Origin: Verrucomicrobiota bacterium | GTDB lineage: Bacteria > Verrucomicrobiota > Kiritimatiellia > RFP12 > UBA1067 | DNA: 36,810 nucleotides | Reading direction: 5' to 3' | NCBI GenBank assembly: GCA_022704145.1 | Contig: JAKJGY010000025.1 | Coordinates: 1-36,810 of the forward strand | Part shown: positions 24,907-31,395 of the stretch, in pieces | Numbering within the stretch: position 1 is the first letter of the stretch | Layout: each line of letters begins with the position of its first letter | Notes under the pieces: generated by a model | Told to the model about the DNA's origin: nothing | The model's input: the letters and a program-made list of their open reading frames with translations, nothing else | The model's database searches: none | Position numbers and translations under genes: made by a program

Positions 24907-25262
24907 GGGGGCGACTGGTTTCGACGGGGCATGTGGAAATCGGGTTGCGCGCCGAGGACTCCTGTTGGCCTCGTAAAAAAACAGGAAAAAACCCAAATGC
25001 GAACGATAACTTCGCTCTCGCGGCCTAAGTAATTAGGCCCGACGCTGAACCGCCGACGCCTGCTGAGCGGGGATGCGACGACTGGCAGGCTCTGCCGGGG
25101 GCCGTGTGGCCGGGCGCCCGTGCTTGACGAATCGTGGCCGCTGGCCCTCGGGTAAGCCTGTCTGCCGGCATTCCCGTGGGCGAGACTTGTAGACAGAACA
25201 CGCGCGTAGAGGCTTGATGGAAGCTGTTTCGGACGGGAGTTCGATTCTCCCCGCCTCCACCA
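24907..25262 (+). ncRNA. ssrA: tmRNA (ssrA)
   Basis: A one-piece transfer-messenger RNA of about 356 bases that rescues stalled ribosomes. GGGGGCG (24907-24913) pairs with CGCCTCC (25252-25258) as the acceptor stem with one G-T pair, then A and an encoded CCA. The T-arm GGGAG-TTCGATT-CTCCC is intact, and ACTGGTTTCGACGGG matches the D-like 5' part. The tag frame runs 24999-25028: resume codon GCG and peptide ANDNFALAA followed by TAA. Its LAA end is the standard degradation signal. SmpB, the partner protein, is not in the window. Confidence 0.97.
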
Positions 25263-25280
25263 TTTGGGCTGTTCGCGGAC

Positions 25281-25309
25281 TTGTGTAATCGGCTGGTCCG
25301 GGGTATGAT
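25281..25309 (+). promoter_or_regulatory. trpS promoter
   Basis: TTGTGT (25281-25286), a 17-base spacer and TATGAT (25304-25309), just downstream of the tmRNA gene. The predicted leader of about 32 bases is too short for a T-box or leader-peptide attenuator. Confidence 0.65.
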
Positions 25310-25347
25310 GCGGGCTTTTCAGAACCCCTTAGCGAGACACCCGCAAG

Positions 25348-26310
25348 ATGAGAATCCTATCCGGCATCCAGCCTTCCGGCAAACTGCACCTGGGCAACTA
25401 CTTCGGGATGATGAAGCCCGCGCTGCACCTTCAGGAGCAGGGCGAGGCCTACCTGTTCATCGCGAACTACCACGCGCTGACCTCGGTCCACGACCAGGAG
25501 CGGCTGCGTCAGGACACCTGGGATGTGGCGCTGGACTTCCTGGCGTGCGGGCTCGACCCGGCGCGCACGGTCTTTTTCCGGCAGAGCGACGTGCCGGAGG
25601 TGCACGAGCTGGCGTGGCTGCTCTCGATCGTGACCCCGATGGGCCTGCTGGAGCGCTGCCACTCGTACAAGGACAAGGTGGCCAAGGGCATCGCGCCGTC
25701 GCACGGGCTGTTCGCCTATCCGGTGCTGATGGCGGCGGATATCCTGATCTACCAGTCCAATATCGTACCGGTGGGGCGCGACCAGAAGCAGCACGTCGAG
25801 GTGACGCGCGACATCGCGATCAAGTTCAACAACGAGTTCGGCGAGGTGTTCACGATCCCCGAGCCGTCGATCCAGGAGGAGGTCGCGGTGGTGCCGGGGC
25901 TCGACGGCCAGAAGATGTCCAAGAGCTACGGCAACACGATCGAGCTGTTCGGCGACCTCAAGGAGGCCAAGGCGCGCATCATGCGGATCGTGACGGACTG
26001 TAAGGGGCTGGAGGAGGCCAAGGACCCCGCTACGTGTAACATTTTCGCGCTCTACAGGCTGTTCGCGAACGAGGCGCAGCGTGCGGAGATGGAGGCGAGC
26101 TACCGTGGCGGCAACTATGGCTACGGCCATGCCAAGAAGGCGCTGTTCGCGATCTTCGAGGAGAGCTTCGCGCCGCTCCGCGCCCGCCGGGCTGAGCTGC
26201 AGGCCAACCCGGACTATGTGGAGCAGGTGCTGCGGCAGGGCGCTGAGCGGGCGCGCGCGGCGGCGGCCGTGACGCTGGGCAAGGCGCGGCGGGCGGTGGG
26301 CATCGGATGA
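25348..26310 (+). CDS. trpS: Tryptophanyl-tRNA synthetase
   Basis: A 320-residue class I aminoacyl-tRNA synthetase that charges tRNA-Trp. The HIGH-type motif is PSGKLHLGN (residues 9-17) and the KMSKS motif is at 189-193 in GQKMSKSYGN. AADILIYQSNIVPVGRDQKQHVE is the standard tryptophan-site region. Length is normal for the bacterial form. It heads a plus-strand run (trpS, scpA, scpB, peptidase) with short gaps, 40 bases before scpA. A clear SD is missing. Confidence 0.97.
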   Translation: MRILSGIQPSGKLHLGNYFGMMKPALHLQEQGEAYLFIANYHALTSVHDQERLRQDTWDVALDFLACGLDPARTVFFRQSDVPEVHELAWLLSIVTPMGLLERCHSYKDKVAKGIAPSHGLFAYPVLMAADILIYQSNIVPVGRDQKQHVEVTRDIAIKFNNEFGEVFTIPEPSIQEEVAVVPGLDGQKMSKSYGNTIELFGDLKEAKARIMRIVTDCKGLEEAKDPATCNIFALYRLFANEAQRAEMEASYRGGNYGYGHAKKALFAIFEESFAPLRARRAELQANPDYVEQVLRQGAERARAAAAVTLGKARRAVGIG

Positions 26311-26350
26311 CGGGCGGGGCTGGCGCGCGGCGTCGGCAGTGAGGGGCGGC

Positions 26351-27169
26351 ATGTCGGTCGAGACGTTGTTGGCAGACGAGTACAAGGTGGATCTGGAGGT
26401 CTTCGAGGGGCCGCTGGACCTGCTGCTGTATCTGATCCGGCGGGAGGAGGTCGACATTTACGACATCCCGATCGAGCGGATCACCGCGCAGTATCTGGCC
26501 TATCTGGAGGTGATGCGGCTGCTGGACCTGAACATCGCGGGCGAGTTCCTGGTGATGGCCACCACCCTCATGATGATCAAGAGCCGCATGCTCCTGCCGG
26601 TGGAGTCGCGGGCCGTCGAGGAGGAGGGCGACGAGGAGTGGGTCGACCCGCGGCTCGACCTGGTGCGGCAACTGATCGAGTACAAGAAGTTTAAGGACGC
26701 GGCGGGGCGCCTGCAGGAGCTTGAGCTGCTGCAGAGCGAGGCGTTCGCGTTCGGCGGCGAAGGCCCGGCGCTCGACCCGGAGGCGCCCGACGCCGGCCAG
26801 GCGCTGGGCGATATCGGCCTGTTCGACCTGCTGACGGCGTTCCAGGAGGTGCTGGCGCGTGCGCCGGTCGAGCCGTTCGGGCTGATCGAGCCGATCCGCT
26901 GGTCGGTGCCGGACAAGATGGAGGCGATCATCGCCTTGTCGCGTCAGGGGCGGCCGGTGGCCTTCTCCTCGCTGTTCCATGCGGAGTCGCACCGGGGCGA
27001 GGTGATCGTGACGTTCCTCGCGCTGCTGGAGCTGCTGCGGCTGCGGCAGATCGCGTTGCAGCAGAACGATGCGTTTCACGAGATTCTGATTCTGCCGGGC
27101 GAGGAGCCGGCGCCGGGCGCGATGGGGGCGGAGTCGGCCCCGGGAGGGCGACATGGCGAACGTGGATGA
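26351..27169 (+). CDS. scpA: Segregation and condensation protein A
   Basis: A 272-residue kleisin that bridges SMC heads in chromosome condensation. The N-terminal part is typical: YKVDLEVFEGPLDLLLYLIRREEVDIYDIPIERITAQYLAYL, then AGEFLVMATTLMMIKSRMLLP. The C-terminal winged-helix part includes FSSLFHAESHRGEVIVTFLALLELLRLRQI. The ATG at 26351 is preceded by GAGGGG; an in-frame GTG at 26339 is a weaker option. It overlaps scpB by 17 bases, the usual coupled scpAB pair. Confidence 0.95.
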   Translation: MSVETLLADEYKVDLEVFEGPLDLLLYLIRREEVDIYDIPIERITAQYLAYLEVMRLLDLNIAGEFLVMATTLMMIKSRMLLPVESRAVEEEGDEEWVDPRLDLVRQLIEYKKFKDAAGRLQELELLQSEAFAFGGEGPALDPEAPDAGQALGDIGLFDLLTAFQEVLARAPVEPFGLIEPIRWSVPDKMEAIIALSRQGRPVAFSSLFHAESHRGEVIVTFLALLELLRLRQIALQQNDAFHEILILPGEEPAPGAMGAESAPGGRHGERG

Positions 27170-27962
27170 GGTCAGGTTGCCGCTGGCGTCGAGCCTGCAG
27201 CAGGTGGTGGGCGCGCTGCTGTTCGGAGCGGACCATCCGTTGACGGTCGAGGAGATCCGGGCATGCCTGAAAAGCGTGGCTGAGGCCGACGGCGGGGCGA
27301 GCGAGACGGTGCGGCTGTTCGCGGAGGCCTCACCGCGCGAGATCGCCGACGCGCTGGAGAACATCGCCAAGGAGCTGTCGCGGCTGGAGCTGGGCGTCGA
27401 GGTGGCGGCGATCAACGGGGGCTACCGCTATCAGACGCAGCCGAGCTGCGGCCGCTGGCTGCGCAACCTGCTCAAGCTGGACCGGCCCAACCGTCTCTCG
27501 CGTCCGGCCCTGGAGACGCTGGCGATCGTGGCCTATCGGCAGCCGATCTCGAAGTCGGAGATCGAGTCGGTGCGCGGCGTGGTGGTCGACCATATCCTCA
27601 AGGCGCTGATGGAACTGCACCTGGTCCGGATCGTGGGGCGCAGCGAGTTGCCCGGGCGGCCCTTCCTATACGGGACGACGGCGACGTTCCTCGACCATTT
27701 CGGACTGAAGAGCCTGAACGAGCTGAACGAGCTGGACCCCACGTTGCAGCGTACGCGCCTCGCCGAGCGCAAGGCCGTCCATCGCAAGGAGAAGAAGCGC
27801 GACACGCCGGAGCAGGGGCCAGGCGAGCTTTTTGAGGCGGCGGCCGCACCCGTTCCCGCTCCGGCCGGGGCGGACGGCGTGGCCGAGATCCTGGGCGAGG
27901 GGCTTTCGGCGGAGTCGGCCGAGCCGCTCTTTGAGACGCGTCCTGAGGGCGGGGGGGAGTGA
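27153..27962 (+). CDS. scpB: Segregation and condensation protein B
   Basis: A 269-residue partner of ScpA in the SMC complex. Two winged-helix domains are visible: VVGALLFGADHPLTVEEI at the N-terminus, and RPALETLAIVAYRQPISKSEIESVRGVVVDHILKALMELHLVRIVGRSELPGRPFLYGTT in the second (about residues 112-180), which is the family signature. The last 65 residues are charged and then Ala/Pro-rich, longer than in many ScpB proteins and probably disordered. GGGAGG precedes the ATG, which lies inside scpA. Confidence 0.95.
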   Translation: MANVDEVRLPLASSLQQVVGALLFGADHPLTVEEIRACLKSVAEADGGASETVRLFAEASPREIADALENIAKELSRLELGVEVAAINGGYRYQTQPSCGRWLRNLLKLDRPNRLSRPALETLAIVAYRQPISKSEIESVRGVVVDHILKALMELHLVRIVGRSELPGRPFLYGTTATFLDHFGLKSLNELNELDPTLQRTRLAERKAVHRKEKKRDTPEQGPGELFEAAAAPVPAPAGADGVAEILGEGLSAESAEPLFETRPEGGGE

Positions 27963-27969
27963 GCGGCGC

Positions 27970-28722
27970 ATGGCGATCCTGAACCGAATACCCAAGCCGC
28001 AGTCATTCGAGAACCTGGGGGAGCGCGGCGCCTTCTCGCGCTGGATGCGCGGCGCGCTGATCCTGGCTGCGGTCGTCTGCGGGGTGGGTCTCGCGGCCTG
28101 CGCGCTAAGCGACGGCTGCGCGCGTCGTCGGGCGGCCGCCGCGCAGGGTCCGGCGAAGGCCGAGGAGGGCGGCCCGGAGCGGCCGACCCTTCCGCCGCCC
28201 GATCTGCACAACCCGGTGCGGTCCGCGCCCAAGGCCTTCCCGCCCGACTCCAACCTGCCGCGCGGCAAGGAGATTTATGCTTCGGGGCCGATCGACCTCG
28301 CGACCTTCAGCCCGGAACGGGACCTGATTCGGTTTGAAGATCCGCGCGTCTGGTTCGAGAGCGACCAAGACGGCCCGGAGGACGATGAGGACGACCATCT
28401 GATCCACCGCGCCCTGGAGGTGCCGCTCAGGCGTCTCGTCAATCTGCTGGCGAAGAGGAAGGGCGCCACGCTCAAGGTTCAGGAGGCGTTCCGTGCGGCA
28501 GAGAAAAATAAGATCCACCTCTCTTCCTCGCTGCACTGCGAGGGGCGGGCCGTGGATCTGACCGGCGAGGGCATCGACCTCGGCGAGCTGGCCAAGCTGG
28601 CGTGGCAGGCGGGTTTCGACTTTGTGCTGTATGAGAAGCCCAAGCGCTCGGGCCTGCATCTGCACTGCTCGGTGAAACGCGGTCCGGACGCCGTGCTGCC
28701 GCCGCGTCCGCCGTCGAACTGA
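27970..28722 (+). CDS. Membrane-anchored M15-like (D-Ala-D-Ala carboxypeptidase-type) peptidase
   Basis: A 250-residue protein with a 27-residue cytoplasmic start, one hydrophobic segment (about 28-46) and a proline-rich spacer, then a C-terminal domain. The hydrophobic segment ends in a possible lipobox (GLAAC), so it may be a lipoprotein or simply anchored. The zinc-site pattern is SSLHCEGRAVDL (His189, Asp196) and a later HLHCS (His230/His232), as in M15-type peptidases that trim peptidoglycan peptides. An acidic stretch (DQDGPEDDEDD) precedes it. The start lies seven bases after the scpB stop codon; the longer upstream frame is a shadow over scpB. Periplasmic cell-wall cleavage is inferred; a binding-only role is possible. 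Confidence 0.75.
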   Translation: MAILNRIPKPQSFENLGERGAFSRWMRGALILAAVVCGVGLAACALSDGCARRRAAAAQGPAKAEEGGPERPTLPPPDLHNPVRSAPKAFPPDSNLPRGKEIYASGPIDLATFSPERDLIRFEDPRVWFESDQDGPEDDEDDHLIHRALEVPLRRLVNLLAKRKGATLKVQEAFRAAEKNKIHLSSSLHCEGRAVDLTGEGIDLGELAKLAWQAGFDFVLYEKPKRSGLHLHCSVKRGPDAVLPPRPPSN

Positions 28723-28765
28723 CGCGGAGTGGCGCGCGCGGGTGCGACCCGGCGCACTTGTCCGG

Positions 28766-28793
28766 TTGCATTCGCCGGGCCGCCTGTTATGAT
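28766..28793 (+). promoter_or_regulatory. Promoter of the MATE/ANKH-like gene, nearly leaderless
   Basis: TTGCAT (28766-28771), 16 bases and TATGAT (28788-28793). The ATG is eight bases after the -10 box, so the leader would be zero to two bases, although GGAG sits between the -10 box and the ATG. Confidence 0.6.
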
Positions 28794-28801
28794 GGAGCCG
28801 C

Positions 28802-30148
28802 ATGGAACCTTCGGATCAATCGGACGGCGCCGCCTATACCCCGTGGCTGGCCGCGAAGTTCTACATCCCGCTGGTGATACAGGCCGCCTCGCAGAGTCTG
28901 ACCTACCCGTTGGTGGCCTCGATCGTCTCGCACGGAGGTCACGGGGTGGTGGATCTGGCGGCCTTCGCGCAGGGTCAGTCAGTGATGTTCCTGATCGGGG
29001 CGCTGGGCGGCGGGCTGCTGACGACGGGCATGGTGTTCGGCCGCGACGCGGAAGGGTTCGCGCAGTTCAAGCGGCTGAACCTCTGGATGTGCGGCGCGCT
29101 GACGCTGCTCCAGACGCTCGCGTGCCTGCACCCGTTCGACGGCCTGGTGTTCCGCGATATCCTCGGGCTGTCGCCGGAGATGCATACGACCGCGCGCGAG
29201 GTGCTCTTCTACTGCATCCCGCTGCAGGTGCTCTTCTTCCTGCGCAACCCCGGGCTGGTGGCGCTGTACAACGCGCGCGCCAGCGCCTCGGCCAACTGGG
29301 CCACGCTCTGCCGGATCGCGCTGACGGCGCTGCTCTCCCCGCTGTTTGTGCGGTTCGGCTGGGTCGGCCACCGGCTCGGGCTGCTGGCGATGACGGTGCC
29401 GGTGCTGGTGGAGATGGTGCTGGCGAACGCGCTGGCGCGGCGGTACGTGCGCGCCCTCGGGCCGCCTGCCGGACGCGCGGCGGGGCTCAAGGCCCAGTTC
29501 CTGTTCACGGCCCCGCTTTCGTTCGGCGGTGTGCTTTTGGCGGTCGCGGGGTTTATGATCGGCGCGTTCATCGCGCGCGCGGCGGAGCCGGGCCGGATGC
29601 TGCCGGTGCATTACGTCACGATGGGCGTGGTGAACCCGGTGAGCTTCGCGGCGATCCGGATGCAGGCGGTGGTCCTGGCCTTCCCGCCGCGCCACAAGGC
29701 CGACTGGGCGGTGTTCCGGTTCGCCCTGGCCGCTGGCGCCCTGCTGGCGCTCTTCCCGCTGGTGGGGCAGGTGCCTGCGGTGGCGCGCTGGTATTTCGGC
29801 GGCGTCCAGAACGTTCCCGAGGCGGACATCCCGCTCGCGATGCGCGCGATGCTGCTGATCTCGGTGCTGCCGGTGATCCAGACGCTGCGGGGGCATGCGG
29901 AGGGTCTCGCGGCCTGGCGCAGGCGGCCGAACGCGATCCTGGCCGGCCAGGCGATGAACCTGGCGACGCTGGTGTGCGCGCTCTTTATCGCGCTCCAACT
30001 GGGCGTGCCGGGCTATCTGATGGGCGTGGTCGCGATCATCTGCGCGGTGGTCATGACGCTGGTGACAATCCGGCTGGGCCTGCTCTGGGCCGACCTGGAG
30101 GAGACGTTCGGCCGCCCGCCGCGCGGGCCGCGGGCGACCGAGGGCTAG
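28802..30148 (+). CDS. Polytopic membrane protein, MATE/ANKH-like (MOP superfamily)
   Basis: A 448-residue inner-membrane protein with about 12 hydrophobic helices in two similar halves. The start of the first half (FYIPLVIQAASQSLTYPLVASIVS) and the second half (FLFTAPLSFGGVLLAVAGFMIGAFIARA) both look like the helix 1-2 region of MOP-superfamily carriers such as MATE exporters or the ANKH-type proteins. I do not recognise a named orthologue or an obvious cation-binding motif, so the substrate is unknown; it could be a drug, lipid-linked sugar or small anion. It has its own promoter and is convergent with the lipoprotein gene downstream. Confidence 0.7.
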   Translation: MEPSDQSDGAAYTPWLAAKFYIPLVIQAASQSLTYPLVASIVSHGGHGVVDLAAFAQGQSVMFLIGALGGGLLTTGMVFGRDAEGFAQFKRLNLWMCGALTLLQTLACLHPFDGLVFRDILGLSPEMHTTAREVLFYCIPLQVLFFLRNPGLVALYNARASASANWATLCRIALTALLSPLFVRFGWVGHRLGLLAMTVPVLVEMVLANALARRYVRALGPPAGRAAGLKAQFLFTAPLSFGGVLLAVAGFMIGAFIARAAEPGRMLPVHYVTMGVVNPVSFAAIRMQAVVLAFPPRHKADWAVFRFALAAGALLALFPLVGQVPAVARWYFGGVQNVPEADIPLAMRAMLLISVLPVIQTLRGHAEGLAAWRRRPNAILAGQAMNLATLVCALFIALQLGVPGYLMGVVAIICAVVMTLVTIRLGLLWADLEETFGRPPRGPRATEG

Positions 30149-30182
30149 GCCCCGGGTCACGGAGGCAGCCTGGGGTTGGAGC

Positions 30183-30878
30183 CTATTTACTCCGCCGCAG
30201 GGGTGCTCCGCAAGAGGGGTTCCGGGTTGAGGTTTTCTCGACGGCGAGGGTGTCCGATCTGGCTCGCCCTTTCCATAATCCGATATCCGCAGGGCTTCTC
30301 CCGTGCCATTCTTCAAACTGCAGGACAGACATCATCCAGACACCCCGTTCGTACCAGGCGTCAACCAGCAACCGTGTCGCATTCTCCGGCACGATGAACT
30401 GAGTCAAAGCCTCGTAATAGAAACCGTAATGAACGCTGTCCTGGTCGCTCATGTGACCCTCGCAAACGGTCTTCAGCGGTTTTGCGAGGTCGATTATTCG
30501 GGATATAGAATCGCCGGGCTTCAGCGTGACGAAACGCTTTTCTGCTTCAGCGGGGTGCGGCTTGTCCAGTTTCTTGATTTCCTGGGTGGCCACATCCCGC
30601 GCGTCCGAGTGGACCGGACTCTTCGTCAGGTCTGTCTCAAAGCGCAGGCAGAACCCCGCCAGCATTTCCTTGTCCAAAACAAGTGGACGCCCCCCGGTGT
30701 TTGTCGCCGACAAGCGCAGGACGGTATGCTGCAGGTCTCCTCCCGGAACGGCCACAGCCTCAAGGTTCAGTTGCAGCGTGTTATCCTCGCTCCAGGCAAG
30801 CGACCCTTTCTCACGCGGCGCGGTCCAACATCCGCAGAGCGTCAAAGCCAGGGCAAACCAGAACCCAGCGACTTTCAT
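30183..30878 (-). CDS. Lipoprotein of unknown function
   Basis: A 231-residue protein that I do not recognise. It starts with a lipoprotein signal, MKVAGFWFALALTLCGCW (lipobox LCGC), and GGAGGTG lies four bases before the ATG at 30878; in-frame upstream ATGs have no such support. The mature part alternates beta-like stretches (NLEAVAVPGGDLQHTVLRLSATNTGGRPLVLDKE) and a region FVTLKPGDSISRIIDL, which suggests an immunoglobulin-like beta-sandwich. The C-terminal tail is basic. By eye its DNA and the 500 bases upstream are less GC-rich than the neighbours, which may mean recent arrival. Confidence 0.7.
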   Translation of the reverse strand: MKVAGFWFALALTLCGCWTAPREKGSLAWSEDNTLQLNLEAVAVPGGDLQHTVLRLSATNTGGRPLVLDKEMLAGFCLRFETDLTKSPVHSDARDVATQEIKKLDKPHPAEAEKRFVTLKPGDSISRIIDLAKPLKTVCEGHMSDQDSVHYGFYYEALTQFIVPENATRLLVDAWYERGVWMMSVLQFEEWHGRSPADIGLWKGRARSDTLAVEKTSTRNPSCGAPLRRSK

Positions 30879-31050
30879 GAGCACCTCCATCATGTCCGCG
30901 CCCACCGGCCGCCTGCGAAAGTGCGCGGCGGCGGCGGTCTCCCCGGCTAGGAATGGACGCTCCCCGTAAGTCAGGTGTGTCTCAGGGTGTGAGGCCGGTC
31001 GGCCGCTCGCTGTCTCAGTCTCCATACAGACTCCGCCGCATTGCTCTTCT

Positions 31051-31074
31051 ATTCACTTATCATGAGAAGTGAAT
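31051..31074. repeat. 24-base inverted repeat (8-8-8)
   Basis: ATTCACTT (31051-31058) and AAGTGAAT (31067-31074) are exact reverse complements around an eight-base centre. There is no T-run after either side. It looks like an operator or the end of a lost element. Confidence 0.65.
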
Positions 31075-31301
31075 TGGCGTTCACATGCCAGTGACTGGTT
31101 CAGAAGCCTACGCCTTTCTACGTCATCGGGCAGAAAGGTCACCGGATCACGCTCGCTGATAATGGGGCGCGTCACCCCGAGGCCTTCCAGCCGAGATTGC
31201 CCAGCAAAAGGTGATCGAGCCCTTGTGTGATTGAGCTTACCACACTGCGGGTGAGACGGGAAGCCGCGGTTTGCGGGCCGATTCAGACAGGGCGCATCCC
31301 C
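31053..31301 (-). pseudogene. Possible decayed coding stretch, unidentified
   Basis: One minus-strand frame is open from 31301 to a TGA at 31053-31055 without any ATG; its last part reads GVTRPIISERDPVTF and then LPDDVERRRLLNQSLACER, which is protein-like. A second frame is open over 31172-31282 (RSVVSSITQGLDHLLLGNL). Two neighbouring protein-like pieces in different frames suggest a frameshifted remnant, but I recognise no family. Confidence 0.25.
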
Positions 31302-31338
31302 TCACCCTGACCTCTCGCCGTCCGCATGTAAAGCGACA

Positions 31339-31367
31339 TTGCATTTCCCGCTTTTCCACCCTATAGT
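31339..31367 (+). promoter_or_regulatory. Promoter of the beta-helix lipoprotein gene
   Basis: TTGCAT (31339-31344), a 17-base spacer and TATAGT (31362-31367). The predicted leader is about 22 bases and contains a G-run that can serve as SD. Confidence 0.65.
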
Positions 31368-31395
31368 CTCAGGCGATTAATGAGGGGGGGTACGG

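Larger units (their letters stand above)
30879..31395. other. Divergent intergenic region with possible gene remnant
   Basis: This 517-base gap contains a 24-base inverted repeat (31051-31074), a minus-strand stretch that may be a decayed gene (31053-31301) and the promoter of the beta-helix gene (31339-31367). I could not identify the lipoprotein gene's promoter. GC content appears lower than in the flanks. Confidence 0.5.

Noticed and set aside
27832..27969. Upstream extension of the M15-like peptidase
   Set aside because: It lies inside scpB in another frame and is Arg-rich; the ATG at 27970 starts right after the scpB stop codon.
30149..30182. Terminator between the convergent MATE/ANKH-like and lipoprotein genes
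   Set aside because: CCCCGG and CCTGGGG can pair with a bulge, but the loop is long and there is no T-run.
28729..30402. 557-residue plus-strand frame overlapping the MATE/ANKH-like gene
   Set aside because: Gly/Arg/Ala-rich, no hydrophobic helices; the 448-residue frame has a clean multi-helix pattern.
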